Of a DNA stretch of 64,000 bases, positions 16,385 to 25,020 are shown piece by piece. The notes under the pieces were generated by a model, which saw only the letters and a list, made by a program, of their open reading frames with translations, had not been told where the DNA came from and did no database searches. This stretch comes from Planctomycetaceae bacterium (GTDB lineage: Bacteria > Planctomycetota > Phycisphaerae > Phycisphaerales > UBA1924): positions 1 to 64,000 of the forward strand of contig JAIYDA010000001.1 of the NCBI GenBank assembly GCA_027487735.1, in the 5' to 3' direction. Numbering within the stretch: position 1 is the first letter of the stretch; every line of letters starts with the position of its first letter. The position numbers and the translations under genes are program-made.

Positions 16385-17395
16385 TCACCCCGCCCCCACC
16401 TGCTCCTGCTGCCACGCCACGACCTGGGCGAGTCCATCTTCGAGCGTCTCGAAGGGTTCGTATGCGAGCAGCGACCGCGCGAGGGAGATGTCTGCAAGGC
16501 TGTCGCGCACGTCGCCCACGCGCGCGGGCTCAAACTGCGGCGTCACGCCCTCCTTGCCGCAGAGCTTGGCGATCGTGCTCGCAAGCTGCACGAGGCTCAC
16601 TCGCCGCCCGGTGCCCACGTTCATGACCTCGCCCGCGAAGGCGTGCGTGCTCGCGCCCGCGAGCAGCGTGGCAAGGCACGCGCACGCAACGCTCGTCATG
16701 TCGCGCGTCTGCTGGCCATCGCCATAGATCACGGGGCGCTTGCCGCTGCTGAGGGCACGCACAAACGAGGGCACGACGGCGGCGTACGCGCTGTCGGCAC
16801 GTTGCCTTGGGCCAAAGACGTTGAAGTATCGCAGGCTCACGGTGCTCAGGGCGTAGCTCTTGGCGTAGCAGAGCATCAGGTGTTCAGCCGCGAGCTTGCT
16901 CGCGGCGTAGGGCGAGAGGGGGCGGCCCTGCATGCTCTCAACCTTGGGCAGCGTGGGCTGGTCGCCATACGCCGAGCTTGACGCGGCGAGCACGACGCGC
17001 CGTACGCCCGCAACGCGCGACGCTTCGAGGACGCGCAGTGTGCCGGTGGCGTTCACGCTCCACACGCGGGCCGGATGCTGCACGCTGAAGGGCACGCTGC
17101 CCAGCGCGCCGAGGTGAAACACAACCTGGGCCCCCGTCACCGCTTCGGCAAGGGCGTCGTCGTCGAGGATCGAGGCGTGCGTGAGGCGGATGCGCTGGGG
17201 CTCGAGGGCGATGAGCTCGGAGAGGTGCTGCATGCTCGAGTTGGAGAGGTCATCGATCACGCTGATGTGCGCCCCGAGCGAGCACAAGGCATCCACAAGG
17301 TGGCTGCCGATGAAGCCCGCACCACCCGTGACGCACACCGCAACGCCCGCGTACGAGCGACGAAGCTTCTCGACCTGTTCGGCTGGCAACCGCAT
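16385..17395 (-). CDS. NAD-dependent nucleotide-sugar epimerase
   Basis: The 336-residue extended SDR has TGGAGFIGSHLVDAL near residue 20, the VFHLGALGSVPFS segment, the serine region AASSSAYGD and the YAASK catalytic pair near residue 150, then SLRYFNVFGPRQ and VIYGDGQQTRDM. The overall form resembles UDP-GlcNAc/UDP-glucose 4-epimerases and WbpP-like enzymes. The usual C-terminal VGDVRDSLADIS is present. The likely role is UDP-sugar supply for surface polysaccharide. ATG 17395 is chosen just upstream of the Rossmann domain; a GTG at 17410 is also possible. Confidence 0.82.
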   Translation of the reverse strand: MRLPAEQVEKLRRSYAGVAVCVTGGAGFIGSHLVDALCSLGAHISVIDDLSNSSMQHLSELIALEPQRIRLTHASILDDDALAEAVTGAQVVFHLGALGSVPFSVQHPARVWSVNATGTLRVLEASRVAGVRRVVLAASSSAYGDQPTLPKVESMQGRPLSPYAASKLAAEHLMLCYAKSYALSTVSLRYFNVFGPRQRADSAYAAVVPSFVRALSSGKRPVIYGDGQQTRDMTSVACACLATLLAGASTHAFAGEVMNVGTGRRVSLVQLASTIAKLCGKEGVTPQFEPARVGDVRDSLADISLARSLLAYEPFETLEDGLAQVVAWQQEQVGAG

Positions 17396-17447
17396 GGGGC
17401 ATGATATCACGAGACGAAGCTCGCCCACGCGGGCTTGAAAACTGGGC

Positions 17448-17489
17448 AAAACAAGAAAGGCACCGGCGTGCTTGCGCAGTGCCGGTGCC
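17448..17489 (-). terminator. Rho-independent terminator of the 911-residue dockerin protein gene
   Basis: On the minus strand GGCACCGGC (17489-17481), a 13-base loop and GCCGGTGCC (17467-17459) form a perfect 9-bp stem followed by TTTCTTGTTTT. It lies 42 bases after the stop codon of the dockerin gene and insulates the epimerase gene downstream. Confidence 0.85.
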
Positions 17490-17530
17490 GAAGAGAGAGT
17501 CAGACTTTCGCACGCCACGATCCGGCGTGC

Positions 17531-20266
17531 TTAGCAGTTGCCGCCCGCGAGCACGGTGAGGAACGAGACAAGGTCGCTGTCATCGGGGAAGAGGCCGTCG
17601 TTGTTGAAGTCGATGTCGCCGCAGGCTGAGGTGGGGCAATCGCCGCCCGCGAGGACGGTGAGGAATGCCACGAGGTCGTTGTCGTCGGGGAAGAGGGTGT
17701 CGGCGTTGAAGTCGATGCTGTCGCAGCCCACCGTCGAGATGGTGAGGTTGCCGCTGCCCACGGTCGTCGCGTTGCCAGTGCCGACGCGGATGATGACGGG
17801 CGTGCCCGCCGTCACGGGCAGATCAAACTGCGACTGCTGGCTGCAACCCGTGACGCTGAGGTTGTCGTTGCAAGCAAGCTCGGTGCCGAAGCACTGGTCG
17901 TAGGCGCTGAGCACGGTGTTCAGCGTGCCGCCGCAGGTGCTGAAGCGCACGGTGCCCGATGCGGTGGGCACATAGCGGAACCAGACATCGCGGCTGCGAG
18001 CGGTGTTGCAGGCGGCGAGCCAGTCGTTGGTCGCTTCGTTGAGGTCGAAGGGGTTGGCACCAAGGGTCGCGAGCGTCGCGTTCGCGCAGTTGTCGTTCGG
18101 TGCCGCAGCGGGGGCCGCGGTGATCGACAAGTTTGCTGTGCTGCTGGCACTCAGGAAGGTGCTCGAAGGAGCCGCGATACGCACGATGTAGGTCTGCCCG
18201 CCCTCGAGCGAAGCCGAGAGCACGCGGCTGCGGGTGCTCGTGCAGCCGGTCGTTGGGCCGCTCTCGTAGTTGTCGTTGCACGCGACCTCGCTGCCAAAGC
18301 AGTTGGAGTAGACGGCAAGCAGTGTGTCAAAGTTCGCGCCGCAGGTCTCGAAGCGGAAGTTGCCCGAGGAGGCTGGTGTGAAGCTGTAAAACAGGTCGGT
18401 CTTCAGCGTGCCGCTGGTGCAGGCAATGCCGAAGTTCTCGTTCGTGTAGGCGTTGCAGACGCTCTGGGCGGGGCTCAGCACGTTCGTGCCCAGCGAGACC
18501 ACGCGTGCGTTGGCGCACGTGTCGTTGGTTGCGGGCGTGACGAAGGCGGGGTCGACGCTGACCGCTGCGTTGCTAGTCTGGGCGGGCGTGCCACACTGGC
18601 CCGTCACGACGGCGTAGTAGGTGCCCGCGTCGCTAGGAGACAACGGGGGCGTGATGCGCAGCAGGTACTGCGTGGCCCCACTGACGACCGAGCCTCCCAC
18701 CGTCGTGCCGTCGCTCAGGGGCTGGCCATCCTTAAACCACTGATAGGTAAAGCCAGGCGTGCCCGACACGAAGGTGCTCAGCAACAAGCTGCTCGAGCAA
18801 GCGGAGAAGGTCGTGTTTGCGGTGGGCTGGGTGGTGATGCTGGGTGCCACGCAAGCGGGGCCGCCCGTTTCCTGCATGATCCAGCCCGGCGCGCCGGGGA
18901 TGCGCTGCGTGCCGCCCTGGAAACCAACGATCACCGTGCCATCGCGCGAGATGTTCGACGGGAAGCCCAGTACGGGCAGGCCCTTGGTGGGATCGCCGTT
19001 ATCGCCGGTAGGACCGAAGAACCCGCCCACGCTCACACCTGGCACGCCGCGAGCGGCGTTGTAGTCATACCAATCTTGCAGCACATACTCGCCCGAGGCG
19101 TTGGTCGCGATGAAACCGCCCGACATGAAGCTGCCGCACGTGCTGTAGACAGCGGTGCCAACGATGACCGAGGCGTCCTCATTCATCGCCAGGCTTCCGC
19201 CCAGGTTGGGCGGCAGGCCGCAGCTGGTGACCGAGCCGGGCAGCCAGCTTGCTGGGGTGTCCAGGTTGCGCCCGATCTCTTCGGGGCCAGTCCAAGTGCT
19301 GGTGCCCGCATCCCACGTCCACTTCGCGACGAAGTTTCCGGCCGCGTCAAATGCGCGACCGACGATGATCGTGCCCGCGTCGTTCATCGCCGCGCCACCA
19401 GGCGTCGAGCTGCCGCCGCCGCTTGGCAGCAAACTGAACTCATATTGGCCGCTGCCAACGTTCAAACGCCACACCGCCAGCGCGCCGCTATCGCCCACGC
19501 CTGTACCGCCAACGTTGTGTTCCTGCGCACCGAGCACCACGCTGCCATCGCTGCTCACGTCATACACGTTGCCCGTGCGGAACATCTGCGTCGGGCTCGA
19601 ACTGCGCTGAGGCGTGGGCAACTGGATAATCGCGCCGGCACCCGCGTTCGCGTCGGCATCCCACAGGAAGGGCCGCCAGCGGAAGCTGTTGGCGCTCACG
19701 GCATTGCCCGCGTTGTTAAAGGTGCTGACATACGCAAGGCCGCCCATGAAGCGACCGGTGCTGCTGATGGTGTGCACCGAGATCGAGTTGCCGTTTGGCT
19801 GCCCGCTGCTGCCCGAGCCAAAGACGAGCCCAGCGCGGTTGATAGGCATAGCCCCGGTCCGCGTCCACGAGTTGGTCGCGCTCGACCAGCGCCCACCAAC
19901 AAACTCTGTTGCAGCAGGCTGCGATGTCGAGGCCGTGAGTACCACGTTGGGATTGAAGATGGGCGAAACCGCCGTTGCGGTGTTGCCGAAGATCTGCGGG
20001 CCCGTGTTGAGCAACTGACCGGTCGCGAACAAACCATCAGCAGAGAGTGCCCCGCCCGCAGCACCACCCAGGTCCTGCGAAACGATGCCCGAGCTCGTCA
20101 CTGCCCAGCGCACGGCACTCGAGATGCTGCCGCCGACGTACACCGTGCCGGCCTGCGAGTTGGTCACGCTCAGCGGCAAGCCACTGCCCAAAGAGGTGAG
20201 TGTGGTCTGGGCCAGCGCCACATTCGTCGCACACAGGGCCAAGAGCAATGCAAGGGGAGTCTTCAT
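17531..20266 (-). CDS. secreted multidomain protein with GC-type dockerin
   Basis: The 911-residue protein has a signal peptide (LALLLALCATNVALAQ, residues 5-20). Residues ~30-500 hold repeated S-x-D-G-x-x-V-x-G motifs (SSDGSVVLGAQ, MNDAGTIIVGRA, SRDGTVIVGF) of the HAF/beta-propeller type. An Ig-like domain (PSITTQPTAN...YQWFKDGQPL) and two pre-peptidase-like jelly-roll domains beginning NDTCANA and NDNCANA follow, each with the F.TCG...DT.L..Y motif. The end is a GC-type dockerin with two loops (DFNADTLFPDDNDLVAFL and DFNNDGLFPDDSDLVSFL) and final NC. The enzyme activity, if any, is unknown. ATG 20266 follows AAGGAAGG at 12 bases. A paralogous tail is on 22039-23883. Confidence 0.8.
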   Translation of the reverse strand: MKTPLALLLALCATNVALAQTTLTSLGSGLPLSVTNSQAGTVYVGGSISSAVRWAVTSSGIVSQDLGGAAGGALSADGLFATGQLLNTGPQIFGNTATAVSPIFNPNVVLTASTSQPAATEFVGGRWSSATNSWTRTGAMPINRAGLVFGSGSSGQPNGNSISVHTISSTGRFMGGLAYVSTFNNAGNAVSANSFRWRPFLWDADANAGAGAIIQLPTPQRSSSPTQMFRTGNVYDVSSDGSVVLGAQEHNVGGTGVGDSGALAVWRLNVGSGQYEFSLLPSGGGSSTPGGAAMNDAGTIIVGRAFDAAGNFVAKWTWDAGTSTWTGPEEIGRNLDTPASWLPGSVTSCGLPPNLGGSLAMNEDASVIVGTAVYSTCGSFMSGGFIATNASGEYVLQDWYDYNAARGVPGVSVGGFFGPTGDNGDPTKGLPVLGFPSNISRDGTVIVGFQGGTQRIPGAPGWIMQETGGPACVAPSITTQPTANTTFSACSSSLLLSTFVSGTPGFTYQWFKDGQPLSDGTTVGGSVVSGATQYLLRITPPLSPSDAGTYYAVVTGQCGTPAQTSNAAVSVDPAFVTPATNDTCANARVVSLGTNVLSPAQSVCNAYTNENFGIACTSGTLKTDLFYSFTPASSGNFRFETCGANFDTLLAVYSNCFGSEVACNDNYESGPTTGCTSTRSRVLSASLEGGQTYIVRIAAPSSTFLSASSTANLSITAAPAAAPNDNCANATLATLGANPFDLNEATNDWLAACNTARSRDVWFRYVPTASGTVRFSTCGGTLNTVLSAYDQCFGTELACNDNLSVTGCSQQSQFDLPVTAGTPVIIRVGTGNATTVGSGNLTISTVGCDSIDFNADTLFPDDNDLVAFLTVLAGGDCPTSACGDIDFNNDGLFPDDSDLVSFLTVLAGGNC

Positions 20267-20351
20267 GGTTTCACACGCCTTCCTTCGAGGGGCAGCCACG
20301 CGCAGCTCGGCACCGACTTGCGAGCGACGCGCATGGCTTGAATCAGACAAG

Positions 20352-20379
20352 AGCATACCGGATTTCGGACTGTTTGCAA
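20352..20379 (-). promoter_or_regulatory. sigma70-type promoter with overlapping inverted repeat
   Basis: On the minus strand TTGCAA (20379-20374) and TATGCT (20357-20352) are separated by 16 bases, about 85 bases upstream of the dockerin gene start. The -35 overlaps a perfect inverted repeat TGCAAAG-ACAA-CTTTGCA at 20375-20392, placed as an operator would be. Confidence 0.5.
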
Positions 20380-20496
20380 AGACAACTTTGCAGAAATCAT
20401 GCAGGTTGTCTTTGGACTTTGGATTTCTGGTGTAGGATGCAACAGGGCGAGCCTGGCCCCCTCTCTGAAAAAAGGCCTATAACCTACCCTCACTCG

Positions 20497-21744
20497 ATGG
20501 TCCTTGATATGGCTCCTGACACGGCTCTCCAACATGTCCAAGTCGTCTCCGAAGCGCGGCAGGCTCTGCACGAGGTGCGGGGCGCGCTCGCGGAGGTCTA
20601 CGCATCGGCGGGTGCCGACCCTGCCGAGCCCCAGGGCGTTGCACGGCGATACAACCTGAACCGCAATCTCACGTGGAAGCTCTCGCGCGTGCTGCGCAGT
20701 GATGAGCCGCTTGCCACGCTCCATCATCTGCCGGGCGCTGGGGGCGTTGAGATTGCCATCCGGGCGTTTGAGGACGCAGGGGCGGACGCGACAGTGGCAG
20801 AGCGGCTACGCGGTGCGCTCGCGAACTTGCAAGCCGTCATCGAGCGGCATGCGGGCGACCGCGAGGGGCTCGAGCTGATGCTCGAATCGATGGGGTTGTT
20901 CGAGCGCGATGCAACATCCACCAGCGGACGTGAGCTCGCTTTTCGGGGCAACAGCAGCGTGTGGGGATTGCAGTGCAACGCCCGCACGTCGCTCACCGTC
21001 ATCGCACCCTCTGCGACCGTGCCGGGGAAGCTCGACTTTGCGATCGTCTCGGGCATTGCGGGCCTTCAGCGGCTTCGCCCGGGCGTTCAATGGCGGCTTT
21101 ATCGCGCGCAAGTACACGATGACAAAGGCTCGATCATGAGCGACGCGGCGAGCGTCGAGCCCCTCGAACCGCGCCGGGAGCCCGACCCGCCCATGATGCT
21201 GCGGTCGCTCTGCTCGCCCAACGTGCCGCAACTCATCTCCCGCCCCACCAGCGACGGCGTGGAGATTCTGCTGCCGGGGGGCGAGGTTGGTCGCAGCGCG
21301 GCGTTTGACTGCTCGTTTGGATATGTGTTCCGGCGTTTGCCCAACGCCGCGAGCGAGACGAATCGCTTCGCGTCGACGGCGATCACGAACACGATTCCCG
21401 GTGAGTTGCTGGTGTTCGATGTCGCGCTGCATCGCGACGTGCAGTTTGACAGCGAGCCCGAGGTCGTGCTCTATGGCTTTCCGCATGGTGGATCGGAGAG
21501 CCCAGCGCTGCAGACGGATGAAAACCGCCTGCCCCTGCGCGAGCAGTTGCAGCGCATCGGCGCACACCCTGCGGCACTGCGGATGGCAAGCGTGCCAAGC
21601 ATCGAGGCAACAGCCGAGCGCATCTACAGCAGCCTGGGCTGGCAGCCCGCAGACTTCCACGCCTATCGCATGGTGCTGGCTCATCCGCCCATGTCGTCGC
21701 GATTGGTGATGCGATGGAAGCTGCCCGCGCCGGTTGGCGCGTAG
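20497..21744 (+). CDS. unrecognised protein, 415 residues
   Basis: I do not recognise this family. The N-terminal ~120 residues are helical and include GVARRYNLNRNLTWKLSRVL, which looks like a helix-turn-helix or ligand-gate region. The middle (residues ~140-260) contains strand-rich segments (NSSVWGLQCNARTSLTVIAP), and the C-terminus a beta-sandwich-like region (FDVALHRDVQFDSEPEVVLYGFPHGG). There is no signal peptide or membrane segment. ATG 20497 is used; ATG 20509 is equally possible. It diverges from the dockerin gene and ends 3 bases before the palindromic element at 21748. A regulatory role is only a guess. Confidence 0.65.
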   Translation: MVLDMAPDTALQHVQVVSEARQALHEVRGALAEVYASAGADPAEPQGVARRYNLNRNLTWKLSRVLRSDEPLATLHHLPGAGGVEIAIRAFEDAGADATVAERLRGALANLQAVIERHAGDREGLELMLESMGLFERDATSTSGRELAFRGNSSVWGLQCNARTSLTVIAPSATVPGKLDFAIVSGIAGLQRLRPGVQWRLYRAQVHDDKGSIMSDAASVEPLEPRREPDPPMMLRSLCSPNVPQLISRPTSDGVEILLPGGEVGRSAAFDCSFGYVFRRLPNAASETNRFASTAITNTIPGELLVFDVALHRDVQFDSEPEVVLYGFPHGGSESPALQTDENRLPLREQLQRIGAHPAALRMASVPSIEATAERIYSSLGWQPADFHAYRMVLAHPPMSSRLVMRWKLPAPVGA

Positions 21745-21747
21745 GAA

Positions 21748-22006
21748 GGTTCGGTTTTAGCACAGAGACTCAGAGACGCAGAGAAAGTGGAGAAGAGAAA
21801 GGGGTGGAGAGAAGAAGGGATGGAGGGAAGTAGGGAAGACGGGAGAAAGTGAAGCAGCGCGACGCGGGCACCGCGCTGCGATTGTGAGTTCAACTGCGCG
21901 CAGGCACTCCGCGGCTTCCCTCCATCCCTTTTTCCCTCTATCCCTCCATCTCTTTCTTCTCTCCTCTTTCTCTGCGTCTCTGAGTCGCTGTACTGAAACC
22001 CGAACC
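21748..22006. repeat. purine/pyrimidine palindromic element, copy 1
   Basis: A ~259-bp element with terminal inverted repeats: the left end TTCGGTTTTAGCACAGAGAC... (21751 on) mirrors the right end ...GTCTCTGAGTCGCTGTACTGAAACCCGAA (21976-22004). The left arm (21761-21851) is nearly all purine (CAGAGACGCAGAG, then GGAGAAGAGAAAGGGG and GGATGGAGGGAAG), the right arm (21911-21992) nearly all pyrimidine, and the centre (about 21852-21910) is mixed. It sits between convergent genes, 3 bases from one stop codon and 32 from the other. A related copy is at 39181-39423. It has no coding capacity. Confidence 0.85.
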
Positions 22007-22038
22007 ACCCGCGCGCTCCGATCGTTCCAGCAAGCCGC

Positions 22039-23883
22039 TTAGCAGTCGCCGCCCGCCAGCACGCGCAGGAAGGCGATCAGGTCGCTGTCATCGGGGAAGA
22101 GCTCGTCGTTGTTGAAGTCGATGTCGTTGCACGCGCCCGTGCTGCACGTGCCGCCTGCGAGCACCGTGAGGAACTCGACGAGGTCGTTGTCATCGGGGAA
22201 GAGGCCGTCGCCATTGAAGTCCAGCGCGTCGCACGAGGGTTCGCACGCATCGAGCACAAGATTGCCGTTGGCATCGAGCGCGGCGTTGATCGCGATCTGG
22301 ATGCGGTCGGGCACATTGTTGCTGTCGCAATCATCGGGAAGGATGACTCGCAGCGCCGCCTCGGCGTCGATGAGGTTGCCGATGCGCTGCGACGCGGGAT
22401 ACAGCCCATCCTGCTGCTCGGCGCCGGTGCTCTCGATCGCGCTGCGCAGCGTCCACGGGTCGACCGTGTTGCCCTGCTCGACTCGCTCGTAGATGCTCGA
22501 CAGAGCGGCGGTCGCGCTCGCCACGATCGGGCCCGCTCCGCTGGTGCCGCCGAAATTTGACGTATAGCTGCGATTGACACCCTCCGCGTTAAAGGCATTG
22601 CCATAGCCCGTGGTGTAGATGCGCTCGCCCCACCCCTGCACGTTCATGCGGGAGCCATGGCTGCTGTACCACAGCCGGCTGCGCGGCACATCGGATGGCG
22701 AGAAGCCAGCCGCAGCGGCGCCCGCACCAACGAAGATCGCGCCGCTGTCGTTCTCGAGCAGGAATGGGTAGTGCCCGTTGTTGCCCGTGCTGTAGATCGG
22801 AGCATCGAGGTCTTGCTCGCCGTTCGCGCCGGTGGTCACGACGTGGATGCCGGCATTCACAGCTAAGCGCGTCGCGTCATACGCCGAGACCTGCCACTCC
22901 ACGGGCACCATGCCCGTGACGAACGCGGGTGGGCTGGTGGGCCCCCACACCTGCTGCTCGATGAGTATGACATCGCCCGGCACCAGCGCCGCGGCGGCGT
23001 TCGTGATGCCCGCAGCGACGTTGTATCCCGTCGAGAAGTTCGCGTGCGCAAACCGCCCCACTGCCTGCGGCGCACCACCCACAACGCCCCAGCCGTTGTT
23101 GAGGCCCATGAGGATGCCAAACACCGCCGTGCCGTGGTTGTTGTCGTCGAAAGGATCGACACCAGCGGGACCAACCCGCACAATCGGCGGCAAGTCTTCG
23201 TGGTTGGCATTGAAGCTGTACTCAACATTGCAGATCGTCGTGAAGCCGCCCAGGCCGCCCGGATAGCTCCAGAGCGACTGCACGCCGTTGCCCAGCGGCG
23301 TGGCACGCAAGTAGCCCTGATTGGGGAAGAAGTCGGGCGGCAGCGGTGCCTGTGCGGGCAAGGGCATCGCGGTCGCGCGAGCCACGCCCGGCAGCGCGAC
23401 GAGCGCGTCGATCACGCCCTCGACGGTCTGCCCAGCGTCGCCAAACACGAAGATGTACTCGTTGCGCAGATCGGGCAGAGGCTGCACGCCGCGCGTGTCG
23501 CCCCGCGCGATGCGAGCGGCGATGTTCTTGGTCCCGATCGTGCGGAGACGCTCGAGCTCTGCGTCGCTCACGTGGTGCATGCGAATCCACTCACCCGCGG
23601 GCAGCTTGCCCGCAAGCTCGCCACCAGGCCCGAGGGCACCCTCGCGCTCTTCGACAAGTTGACCATCAACCAGTCGCACGGCAAGGCGATCGGCGAAGCG
23701 CACGATCACGCGGTCCTGCGCGACGCGACCACCAAAGGCCGCCACCGCCTGAGCACCCGCACCAGCCACGTTGGGCACGCTGGGCACTGCATTGGCCGCA
23801 ACCGCAGCGGAGAGAAAGCCGCCCGAAAAGCTGGGAACACCGCCAGCCAGAACCACCAACGCGAGGGGAAAGCTCAGCCGCAT
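22039..23883 (-). CDS. subtilase-like (S8) secreted protein with GC-type dockerin
   Basis: The 614-residue protein starts at ATG 23883, with AAAGGAG 7 bases upstream, and has a signal peptide (residues 1-~30). Residues ~190-490 match the subtilisin fold: the His motif DDNNHGTAVFGILMG, the oxyanion region VTTGANGEQ and the Ser motif GGTSGAGPIVASA. The first motif reads ICNVEYSFNANHEDL, where relatives have Asp at the first position of the DxE; here it is Asn, so activity is doubtful. The C-terminus has a calcium loop (DCDSNNVPDRIQ) and a GC-type dockerin (DFNGDGLFPDDNDLVEFL, DFNNDELFPDDSDLIAFL), ending DC. Confidence 0.82.
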   Translation of the reverse strand: MRLSFPLALVVLAGGVPSFSGGFLSAAVAANAVPSVPNVAGAGAQAVAAFGGRVAQDRVIVRFADRLAVRLVDGQLVEEREGALGPGGELAGKLPAGEWIRMHHVSDAELERLRTIGTKNIAARIARGDTRGVQPLPDLRNEYIFVFGDAGQTVEGVIDALVALPGVARATAMPLPAQAPLPPDFFPNQGYLRATPLGNGVQSLWSYPGGLGGFTTICNVEYSFNANHEDLPPIVRVGPAGVDPFDDNNHGTAVFGILMGLNNGWGVVGGAPQAVGRFAHANFSTGYNVAAGITNAAAALVPGDVILIEQQVWGPTSPPAFVTGMVPVEWQVSAYDATRLAVNAGIHVVTTGANGEQDLDAPIYSTGNNGHYPFLLENDSGAIFVGAGAAAAGFSPSDVPRSRLWYSSHGSRMNVQGWGERIYTTGYGNAFNAEGVNRSYTSNFGGTSGAGPIVASATAALSSIYERVEQGNTVDPWTLRSAIESTGAEQQDGLYPASQRIGNLIDAEAALRVILPDDCDSNNVPDRIQIAINAALDANGNLVLDACEPSCDALDFNGDGLFPDDNDLVEFLTVLAGGTCSTGACNDIDFNNDELFPDDSDLIAFLRVLAGGDC

Positions 23884-23924
23884 GACAACTCCTTTTTCAA
23901 CTCATTGGCCCAACGACATTCAAA

Positions 23925-23953
23925 AGAATACCGCCGATTTCGGCTGAACGCAA
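23925..23953 (-). promoter_or_regulatory. sigma70-type promoter of the subtilase-dockerin gene
   Basis: On the minus strand TTGCGT (23953-23948), a 17-base spacer and TATTCT (23930-23925) lie 42 bases upstream of ATG 23883. The spacer contains CCGAAATC directly upstream of CGGTATTCT; the promoter of the other dockerin gene has the closely matching CCGAAATCCGGTATGCT (20352-20368). Confidence 0.55.
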
Positions 23954-24169
23954 TGGATTTCGGGCTGGCGGCTGCGCGAAGATTGTGCGAGGGTGAACGC
24001 GTGACCAAGGAAGACCCTTGGGCTCGCCCGGGTGCGGGCTGAAACGCCCGCACTGTCGTGCTCGTTGCCGCACTCAGCACCGCACGCCAGACCCGCTCGT
24101 GACCAGCGGCTGGTTTCCGGGCCCGTCGCTTGCCCGCACGAGGGTCTGGGCTATCATCCCCGCTTCGCC

Positions 24170-24244
24170 GGCCCCATCGTCTAGCCCGGCCTAGGACGTT
24201 AGGTTCTCATCCTAAAAACTGGGGTTCGAATCCCCATGGGGTCA
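24170..24244 (+). tRNA. tRNA-Glu (CTC)
   Basis: GGCCCCA pairs with TGGGGTC at 24237-24243 to form the acceptor stem, with discriminator A24244. TTAGG and CCTAA close the anticodon loop TTCTCAT (anticodon CTC), and the T-arm is GGGGTTCGAATCCCC. CCA is not encoded. A strong terminator follows within 4 bases. A decayed copy of its 3' end occurs at 33445-33484. Confidence 0.95.
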
Positions 24245-24247
24245 TTG

Positions 24248-24271
24248 CCCCCGCTTCGGCGGGGGTTTTTT
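24248..24271 (+). terminator. Rho-independent terminator of tRNA-Glu
   Basis: CCCCCGC, tetraloop TTCG, GCGGGGG, then TTTTTT (24266-24271) and CTT. This is a perfect 7-bp GC stem with a stable loop and full U-run. Confidence 0.95.
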
Positions 24272-24509
24272 CTTGTCCCACTGAATCACATGCGGTGCCA
24301 CTTCGTGACACAACCCCATGCGTCGCCGCGGCTTGTGCCGATCGCCTTGGCGCTCGTGGTTTGTTGGTGTCACGCGGTGGGTGCGCTTGTGCTGCCGGTT
24401 TTGTTGCCGCCAGCGTTTGTGGAGTGGGCTGATTCTCGCCGTGGGTGATGCCAGCGACAAGGTCGAATTGGGCATCGGTGGCGTGCTTCGGAGTGCCGCG
24501 CGGCGACGG

Positions 24510-24770
24510 TCAGGTCCACGTTGTGAGCAGCACTGTGCTGTTGAGCCACTGATGGGGGAATAGGCAAACATGCGGAGAGGTCTGTGAGCCTTCCATCGCT
24601 TGGGTGATGAACTGGTACAAGGCATGCACCTTCGCGTTCGCAGCCTCGTCGCTCCACGAAATCTGCTCGCATGCGTTGAGCAAAGAACAGCACTTGTCAT
24701 GCGGGTGCTGGAACTCGTGGGTTGCCCACGAGACCTGCTCCGCTATGGTCCGCCTTCGTCTGCTGCATCG
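24510..24770 (-). other. gene-poor stretch with an open frame that lacks a start codon
   Basis: The 660 bases between the tRNA-Glu terminator and the terminator at 24935 hold no convincing gene. On the minus strand an 86-codon frame (stop at 24512-24510, upstream stop at 24773) has a protein-like composition, including CEQISWSDEAANAKVHALYQ, but contains no early ATG, GTG or TTG. It may be the remnant of a gene truncated when this region was built. I do not recognise it, and base composition here is lower in GC than the neighbours. Confidence 0.25.
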
Positions 24771-24934
24771 TCACCCACCGCTATCACGGGCGTTGCCTTA
24801 GGCACGAACCGTGGGGGCATGGGCATGTCAGCTGGCTTCCGAAACACCACGCCAGCCGCGCAGCTTCGGGCTGCACATCGCCTAGCCACTGCGGCTATTT
24901 GAAGCATTCAGGTGCGATTGTGTGTCTTTGCCTA

Positions 24935-24966
24935 TGCAAAGCAACCCCGCTTGGCAGCGGGGTTGC
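24935..24966 (-). terminator. Rho-independent-type terminator of the metalloprotease gene
   Basis: On the minus strand GCAACCCCGC (24966-24957), loop TGCCAA and GCGGGGTTGC (24950-24941) form a perfect 10-bp stem followed by TTTGCA. It lies 55 bases after the stop codon at 25021. Confidence 0.7.
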
Positions 24967-25020
24967 GCGCGTGTGTTGCGCGCGAGCGCAGATGGGAGAG
25001 CACGTGGATCTGGCAGTGCG

